Below the pieces are notes generated by a model. The model did no database searches, had not been told where the DNA came from, and saw only the letters and a list, made by a program, of their open reading frames with translations. The position numbers and the translations under genes are program-made. Positions 59,086 through 64,000 of a stretch of 64,000 bases of DNA are shown here, piece by piece; position 1 is the first letter of the stretch; every line of letters begins with the position of its first letter. This DNA comes from Amycolatopsis jejuensis (GTDB lineage: Bacteria > Actinomycetota > Actinomycetes > Mycobacteriales > Pseudonocardiaceae), in assembly GCF_000717335.1 (NCBI RefSeq), contig NZ_JNYZ01000010.1:1-64000 (forward strand), read 5' to 3'.

Positions 59086-60875
59086 CGGTCCCCCTCCGTT
59101 CCCTCGTGTGCCGCCCACATGGCCGCGTACCGGCCGCCTCGGGCCAGCAGTTCGGCGTGCGTGCCTTGTCCGGCGATCCGTCCCTCGTGCAGCACGACGA
59201 TCCGGTCGGCGCCGGTGATCGTGGACAGCCGGTGCGCGATCACCAGTACCGTGCGGTCGCGGGCCACTGCCGTGAGCGCGTCCTGGATCTGGGCCTCCGA
59301 CTCCGGATCGGCGTAAGCCGTCGCCTCGTCGAGCACCAGGACCGGAGTGTCGGCCAGCAGCGCACGGGCGATCGAAACCCGTTGCGCCTCGCCGCCGGAC
59401 AACCGGGCGTCCGCCCCCACGACGGAGTCGTAACCACGGGGCAGCCGCAGGATCCGGTCGTGAATCCGGGCGGCAGTGGCGGCGGCGACCAGTTCCTCGT
59501 GCGTCGCGCCCGGACGGCCCAGCCGCAGGTTGTCCGCGACGGTCCCGTGCAGCAGCTGCACGTCCTGCAGGACGAACCCGGCCTGCCGGTACAGCCGCTC
59601 CGGCAGCACCTCCCGGACATCGACCCCGCCGACCCGCACCGCGCCCGCGGTCACGTCGTGGAACCGGAGCAGCAGCTTCGCGAGCGTCGACTTGCCCGCC
59701 CCCGAGCTGCCCACCAGCGCGGTCACCGTGCCGGGACGGCAGACCAAATCGATGCCCCGCACCACTTCCGCACCCGGTTCGTAGGCAAACGAAACGCCGT
59801 CGAACACCACCTCGCCGCCGTGCGGTTCCCGCGGCTTCTCCGGCACCGGCAGCGCCGGGGTTTCCAGCAGCGCGGTGATCCGCTCGGCGGCGGCGACCGC
59901 CTTCCGCTGCGCGGTGAGCCCCTGGTTGAGGACGAGCAAGGTCGACGGGATGACCACCGCGACGAGCACCTCCGCCAGTACGTCCACCGGCGCGACCCAG
60001 CCCTGCGCGACGAACCAGGTGCCACCGGCCAGCCCGGCCAGTGCGATCACCGGCACGGACAGCGCCATCGACGTCAGCGCTTCCAGCTTCAGCACCGGGC
60101 GGATCCAGCCCGCGTAGCGTTCGGCGAACCCGCCGACGGCGCGCCGGTACCCGTCGTGCGCGCGATCGGCCTGGCCGAACACCTTCACCACCGCGATGCC
60201 GTGCACGAACTCCGCGATCGCCGAGCTGACCTTGGCGAACCCGCGGTCCATTTCCCGCATCTTCCCGGTGAAGCCCCGCATCATGAACCCGTACGCGACG
60301 AGGTAGACCGGCAGCGTGGCCACCGCGAGCAGCGCCAGCCGCCAATCGACCCACAGCAGGTAGGCAAGTCCGCCCGCGGGCAGCACGATCGCCCCGGCCA
60401 GCTCCACGTCGTGGTGTGCCACCAGGTGGTGCAGATCGTCGATGTCGTCCAGCGCGGCCTTGCGTACGGCGCCGGAGTTCGTGTCGGTGTACCAGCCGAG
60501 CTCGATCCGGCCGAGCTTCGCGACCAGCAACCGGCGCAACCGGGCCTGCAACCGGTCGTCGGCAACATGGGTGAGCCAGAGCGCCGTGCCGTTGCAGCTC
60601 CAGCCGGCCACCAGCGCCACCGCCACGACCGCCGCGGTCAGCACTACCCGATCGCTGTCCAGCGGTCCCGGCGCGAGCAGTGCCCTGCCGAGCTCCGCGA
60701 TGCCGACGAACGGCACCAGCGTGGTCAACGCCCCGATCGCGCCGAGAAGTACGCCGGTCCGGGTGAGCCAGGCAACCGGACGGCGTAACGCTTTCAGCGG
60801 CGGCACCCCACGTACTGCCGGAGCCGGTGCAGGACCCGTTGCGGTGTCGGGAGCTTCTTGCTCGGTGAGGGTCAC
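59082..60875 (-). CDS. ABC half-transporter (YbtP/IrtA-like)
   Basis: A 597-aa partner of the half-transporter at 57343: membrane domain at about 30-330, then Walker A LVGSSGAGKST (near 390), signature LSGGEAQRVSIAR (near 490) and Walker B VLVLDEATAYADPESE. No siderophore-interacting flavin domain of the IrtA type is fused to it. The two proteins form the heterodimer expected of a metallophore transporter. GTG start overlaps the NRPS stop by 4 bases, so transport and synthesis are cotranslated. Confidence 0.9.
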   Translation of the reverse strand: MTLTEQEAPDTATGPAPAPAVRGVPPLKALRRPVAWLTRTGVLLGAIGALTTLVPFVGIAELGRALLAPGPLDSDRVVLTAAVVAVALVAGWSCNGTALWLTHVADDRLQARLRRLLVAKLGRIELGWYTDTNSGAVRKAALDDIDDLHHLVAHHDVELAGAIVLPAGGLAYLLWVDWRLALLAVATLPVYLVAYGFMMRGFTGKMREMDRGFAKVSSAIAEFVHGIAVVKVFGQADRAHDGYRRAVGGFAERYAGWIRPVLKLEALTSMALSVPVIALAGLAGGTWFVAQGWVAPVDVLAEVLVAVVIPSTLLVLNQGLTAQRKAVAAAERITALLETPALPVPEKPREPHGGEVVFDGVSFAYEPGAEVVRGIDLVCRPGTVTALVGSSGAGKSTLAKLLLRFHDVTAGAVRVGGVDVREVLPERLYRQAGFVLQDVQLLHGTVADNLRLGRPGATHEELVAAATAARIHDRILRLPRGYDSVVGADARLSGGEAQRVSIARALLADTPVLVLDEATAYADPESEAQIQDALTAVARDRTVLVIAHRLSTITGADRIVVLHEGRIAGQGTHAELLARGGRYAAMWAAHEGTEGDR

Positions 60876-63800
60876 GGTCGTGCCTCCGATCCGGCCGCGC
60901 GGCGCAGTGGCGCGGCCAGGTGCTCGGCCACCGCGGCGAGGTGCGGTGGCTGGATGACGCTGAAGTGGTTGCCGGGAACGTCGTGCACGGTGAACCGGCC
61001 GAGGCAGGTGCGTTCCCAGAACGGCGCGGCCAGATGCCCGACGCCGCCGGTGATGCCGAACGACTGCTGCTCGGCCGCGCGCAGGAAGGTCAGGTCACCG
61101 GCGTAGGGCTCGGGATCGAAGCGCGCGGCGATCATGCTGTGGCGGCACACGCGGTAGAGCGCAGGGACGAGTTCGGCATCGACCGGGAGCCCGGACTGCT
61201 CGGCCGCGGCGCGGGCATACCCGGCCAGCCGTTCCTCCTGCTGGATTTCAGCTCGCCGCCGGGCCGCGGCCGCCACTGCCGCCAGACCTGGATCACCGCC
61301 GAGTTCGGCCAGCGCTCCAGCCGGTACCCGGCCGCCGTACTCGGCCATCAGCAGTTCGACCGCGCGGTACACGTCGGCCGCGTCGACGTCCTCGCCGAAC
61401 ACCGCCGACACCGGGTCCAGGTCGAGGTTCGGCACGAAAATCGCTTCGAAAGCCAGTTCCTCGTCGGTCTCCAGGAACATCGGAATGCTGTCCACCAGGG
61501 TCAGGTCGACCACGTCGAGACCGCGTTCGGCCAGCCGTCTCGCCACCTCGACCGCGAGCAGGCCGCCGAGGCAGTACCCGACGAGCTGGAACCGGGAATG
61601 GCCTTCGGCGGCGAGGCTGCGGGCGTAGTCGTCGGCGACCGTGGAGAGCAGGCCGCCGGGAGACTGCGCGCAGTAGGCTTCCGCGTCCCTGACCGCCAGT
61701 CCGGTCACCGGGCCGAGATCCTGTACGGCAAGGCTTTTCCCGAGTTCCTGGAAGTAGTCCATCGTACCGAGCGCGGCGTGGAACAGCACACGCATCGGGC
61801 CGTCACCGTCCCCGCCGAAGGGCACCAGCAGCGCATTCCCCTGTCCGGCCCGGCGTGCGGCGGACGGCTCCGGCGCCGGGTCCGCCGCCAGCATCCGCGC
61901 GAGCGCCGCGACCGTCGGCTCGTTCAGCATCTGCCGCAACAACGTGTCGTAAGCGAAGCCCGCCGCCTCCGGGACCTCCTCGCGGAGCCGCCCGGCCATC
62001 CTTGCCATGATCAGCGAATCGGCACCGTGGTCGTAGAAGCTTTCGGTGCGGCCGATGCGGTTCGTTCCCAGTGCGTCGGCCCAGTGCGCGGTCAGCCGCT
62101 GCTCCAGGCCGCCACCGGTCGGCGCCTCGGGTTCGGCGGCAAGCTGCGCCGGACGCCATCCGGCGAGCACCCGCCGGTCGACCTTGCCGTTGGCCGTCAC
62201 CGGCAGCGCGTCGACGACCTGCAGGCACCCCGGAACCATGTGTGCGGGCAACCGTTCGGCGAGGAAATCTTCCAGGTCGACGGGATGCACCGGCGTTCGA
62301 TCGGTTTTGACCCGGGCAGCGAAAAGGTGCATGCCGTGCGCAGCAAGGGCGTGCTCGTCGCCGGGCAGGCACAGCACTTCCTCGGCACCCACGTCGGCGA
62401 GCAGTTCCCGCCACCGCGTGCGGGAAAGCAGCGGGCTGGGGCCGTGGTCGTCGTCGCCCGGACGCATCATGAACCCTTGGGTGAGCATGATGTTGGGGTG
62501 GCTGCCGGTGGGTTCGGTGAACACGAGCCAGCCGCCCGGGGCGAGCAGGTCGGTGATCGTGGTCAGCGCGGCCGCCGGATCCACGGTACTGCTCAGCACC
62601 CCCGCGGCCAGCACCACCTCCACCGAGTTCGGCGCGAACCCCTGCTCCCGGAGTTCACCGTCCACATCGAACAGTCCGAACCGGACTCCTTCGCCGCTGA
62701 ATTCCGTGCGGGCAGCGGAAAGGTGGAACGCGGTGACGTCGGTGAAGTGGTAGTCCACGTCGTGCCCGGCGAGCAGCGGCAGCACCGAGGCGGTGGTGGC
62801 GCCGGTTCCCGCTCCTGCTTCGAGCACCCGCAACGGACGGCCACTGTCGTGGGCGGCGGCAATCCGGAGCAGGACTGCGGCCGCTCCCGCGTTGAGGTAC
62901 CGCGCGGCCGGATCGTCGCGGTACACCGCATGCGCCGGTCCGGCCTGTCCCTCGGGGAAGAGCAGTTCGAACGGGTTCTGCTCGTCGTCCAGCAGGGCGT
63001 CCAGCCGGTCAGCGTGTGCCCGATGGTAGGCGACAAACTCCTTGGTACACAACCCTTCCCGGCTGCGGGCTTCCACTCGCTCCCATGCTTCGCGCACCTC
63101 GTCAGCACTCGGCACCGCCTGGTATCCGTCCACAAGAGACTCCAGCCACTGGCGGACCAGCCATCGATGCCGCCCGGCCACCCTGGCCGCGGACAGCACG
63201 TCGTCCGCCGATTCCGCCCCGGAAAACGCGCCCCGACCAGCGAGTGCGTGCAGCATCGAAAGCCGCGACGCGTGATGCAGTTCCTCGATGTACTTCCGCA
63301 CGAGCGTGGGATCGGATTCGCCGATCTGTCGCTGCGCATGACGGCTCACCGTCTCCCGCAGCCGTTGCATGTCAACCGGTTCGGCAGTCCCGTGCGCCGG
63401 GACGGCGAACCCGAGCAAGCCGCCCTCTTCCCCGACCACGACCGCGGCTGCGCCCACCGCGGAATGTGTTTGCAGGACTGTCTCGATTTCGCCGAGCTCG
63501 ACCCGGTGCCCGCGGATCTTGACCTGACCGTCCTCGCGGCCGAGGAACTCGATCTCACCACCCGGCAGGTAGCGGCCGAGGTCGCCGGTGCGGTAGAGCC
63601 GCGTGCCGTCGCGGGGATGGGTGACGAACTTCGCCGCGGTCAGCTCCGCATCGCCGAGGTAGCCGAGCGCGAGCCCGGACCCGGTGATGCACAGCTCACC
63701 CACTGTCCACACCGGACAGTCGCGAAAGGACTCGTCGAGCACACGGAAACCCTGGTTCCGCAACGGAACGCCGTACGGAATACTGGGCAACGTCGGGTCC

Positions 63801-64000
63801 ACGTCGTCGATCGGGTGCACAATGGACCAGATCGACGCCTCGGTCGCACCGCCGAGCGACACCGTTTCCAACCCGGGTACCAGCTCCTTCGCTTTCCCGG
63901 GCAGCGGTACCGGAATCCAGTCCCCGGACAGCAGCGCCAGCCGCAGCGACGGCAGCGCCATCGGGTCGGACTCCAGGTACCCGGTGAGCATCTGCAGCTG
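60872..64000 (-). CDS. NRPS (5' end outside window): A(Cys)-MT-PCP-TE
   Basis: At least 1042 aa; the N-terminus lies right of the window. Numbering from the ATG-like codon at 63991: the A domain ends at about 1-245 and resumes at 565-615 (A10 Lys603), because a methyltransferase (EAGAGTGATT at 391-400, FTDVT 417-421) is inserted after the A8 motif, as in HMWP2. The visible pocket residues read LSLI-W, cysteine-like. PCP Ser659 (DHGADSL), thioesterase about 725-1030. The TE elbow is GYCLGG, so Cys807 replaces the usual Ser; His near 1010 is in VPGNHFSV. It would add a third, methylated cysteine-derived ring and release the product. Confidence 0.92.
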   Translation of the reverse strand, partial: QLQMLTGYLESDPMALPSLRLALLSGDWIPVPLPGKAKELVPGLETVSLGGATEASIWSIVHPIDDVDPTLPSIPYGVPLRNQGFRVLDESFRDCPVWTVGELCITGSGLALGYLGDAELTAAKFVTHPRDGTRLYRTGDLGRYLPGGEIEFLGREDGQVKIRGHRVELGEIETVLQTHSAVGAAAVVVGEEGGLLGFAVPAHGTAEPVDMQRLRETVSRHAQRQIGESDPTLVRKYIEELHHASRLSMLHALAGRGAFSGAESADDVLSAARVAGRHRWLVRQWLESLVDGYQAVPSADEVREAWERVEARSREGLCTKEFVAYHRAHADRLDALLDDEQNPFELLFPEGQAGPAHAVYRDDPAARYLNAGAAAVLLRIAAAHDSGRPLRVLEAGAGTGATTASVLPLLAGHDVDYHFTDVTAFHLSAARTEFSGEGVRFGLFDVDGELREQGFAPNSVEVVLAAGVLSSTVDPAAALTTITDLLAPGGWLVFTEPTGSHPNIMLTQGFMMRPGDDDHGPSPLLSRTRWRELLADVGAEEVLCLPGDEHALAAHGMHLFAARVKTDRTPVHPVDLEDFLAERLPAHMVPGCLQVVDALPVTANGKVDRRVLAGWRPAQLAAEPEAPTGGGLEQRLTAHWADALGTNRIGRTESFYDHGADSLIMARMAGRLREEVPEAAGFAYDTLLRQMLNEPTVAALARMLAADPAPEPSAARRAGQGNALLVPFGGDGDGPMRVLFHAALGTMDYFQELGKSLAVQDLGPVTGLAVRDAEAYCAQSPGGLLSTVADDYARSLAAEGHSRFQLVGYCLGGLLAVEVARRLAERGLDVVDLTLVDSIPMFLETDEELAFEAIFVPNLDLDPVSAVFGEDVDAADVYRAVELLMAEYGGRVPAGALAELGGDPGLAAVAAAARRRAEIQQEERLAGYARAAAEQSGLPVDAELVPALYRVCRHSMIAARFDPEPYAGDLTFLRAAEQQSFGITGGVGHLAAPFWERTCLGRFTVHDVPGNHFSVIQPPHLAAVAEHLAAPLRRAAGSEARP

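Overview
High-GC actinobacterial chromosome segment, probably Pseudonocardiales and most likely Amycolatopsis-like. This is judged from codon use, many GTG starts, the density of TetR/GntR/XRE regulators, P450s and acyl-CoA enzymes, and a large NRPS cluster. No rRNA, tRNA, CRISPR array or complete insertion sequence was seen. The left edge carries only the 3' end of an IS30-type transposase.

Layout. 0-5 kb: GntR regulator divergent from an NADP-dependent oxidoreductase, a QsdR-type TetR regulator, an acyl-CoA synthetase and a serine hydrolase. 5-9.8 kb: spermidine pathway (aminopropyltransferase translationally coupled to a fused ornithine decarboxylase/AdoMet decarboxylase), acyl-CoA dehydrogenase, AraC regulator. 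9.8-14.3 kb: operon of ribbon-helix-helix protein, DUF4097 protein, DrrA/DrrB-type ABC exporter and P450, preceded by repeated TGGCACCA operators. 15.2-21.3 kb: six-gene aryl-acid operon (aryl-CoA/AMP ligase, salicylyl-CoA-hydroxylase-like flavoprotein, maleate-isomerase-like protein, VOC protein, 85-aa unknown, alpha/beta hydrolase) below a TetR gene. 22-25 kb: secreted hydrolase and PLP decarboxylase. 25.5-28.1 kb: PopR/ClgR-like XRE regulator and a clpP pair whose second member has lost its catalytic serine; both promoters carry PopR-type boxes at identical spacing. 29-35.7 kb: CoA ligase, crotonase, FadR-type GntR, HAD dehalogenase, FlK-like thioesterase and an MFS transporter, with FadR-like operators. 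35.7-41.7 kb: beta-helix membrane protein, second HAD enzyme, TetR/VOC divergent pair, membrane esterase, DUF2076 protein.

41.85-64 kb: ten genes on the minus strand, almost all overlapping or within a few bases, forming an NRPS operon whose promoter lies beyond the right edge. A salicyl-AMP ligase should load an ArCP-Cy-A(Cys)-PCP-Cy-A(Cys)-PCP synthetase; a second synthetase, cut by the window, ends A(Cys)-MT-PCP-TE. With two ABC half-transporters of the YbtPQ/IrtAB kind, two P450s, a saccharopine-dehydrogenase-like reductase, an asparagine-synthetase-like amidotransferase and a free-standing double methyltransferase, this predicts a salicyl-capped poly-thiazoline metallophore related to coelibactin, yersiniabactin and watasemycin but with an unusual tailoring set.

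Several gene-free stretches (about 25.9-26.6, 28.1-28.3, 31.6-32.0 and 40.5-41.2 kb) are filled by G/C-biased tandem repeats, a recurring oddity of this segment. The best leads are the NRPS tailoring set (double methyltransferase and AsnB), the serine-less ClpP with its PopR circuit, the ODC-AdoMetDC fusion, and the ligase/crotonase/thioesterase/dehalogenase locus.
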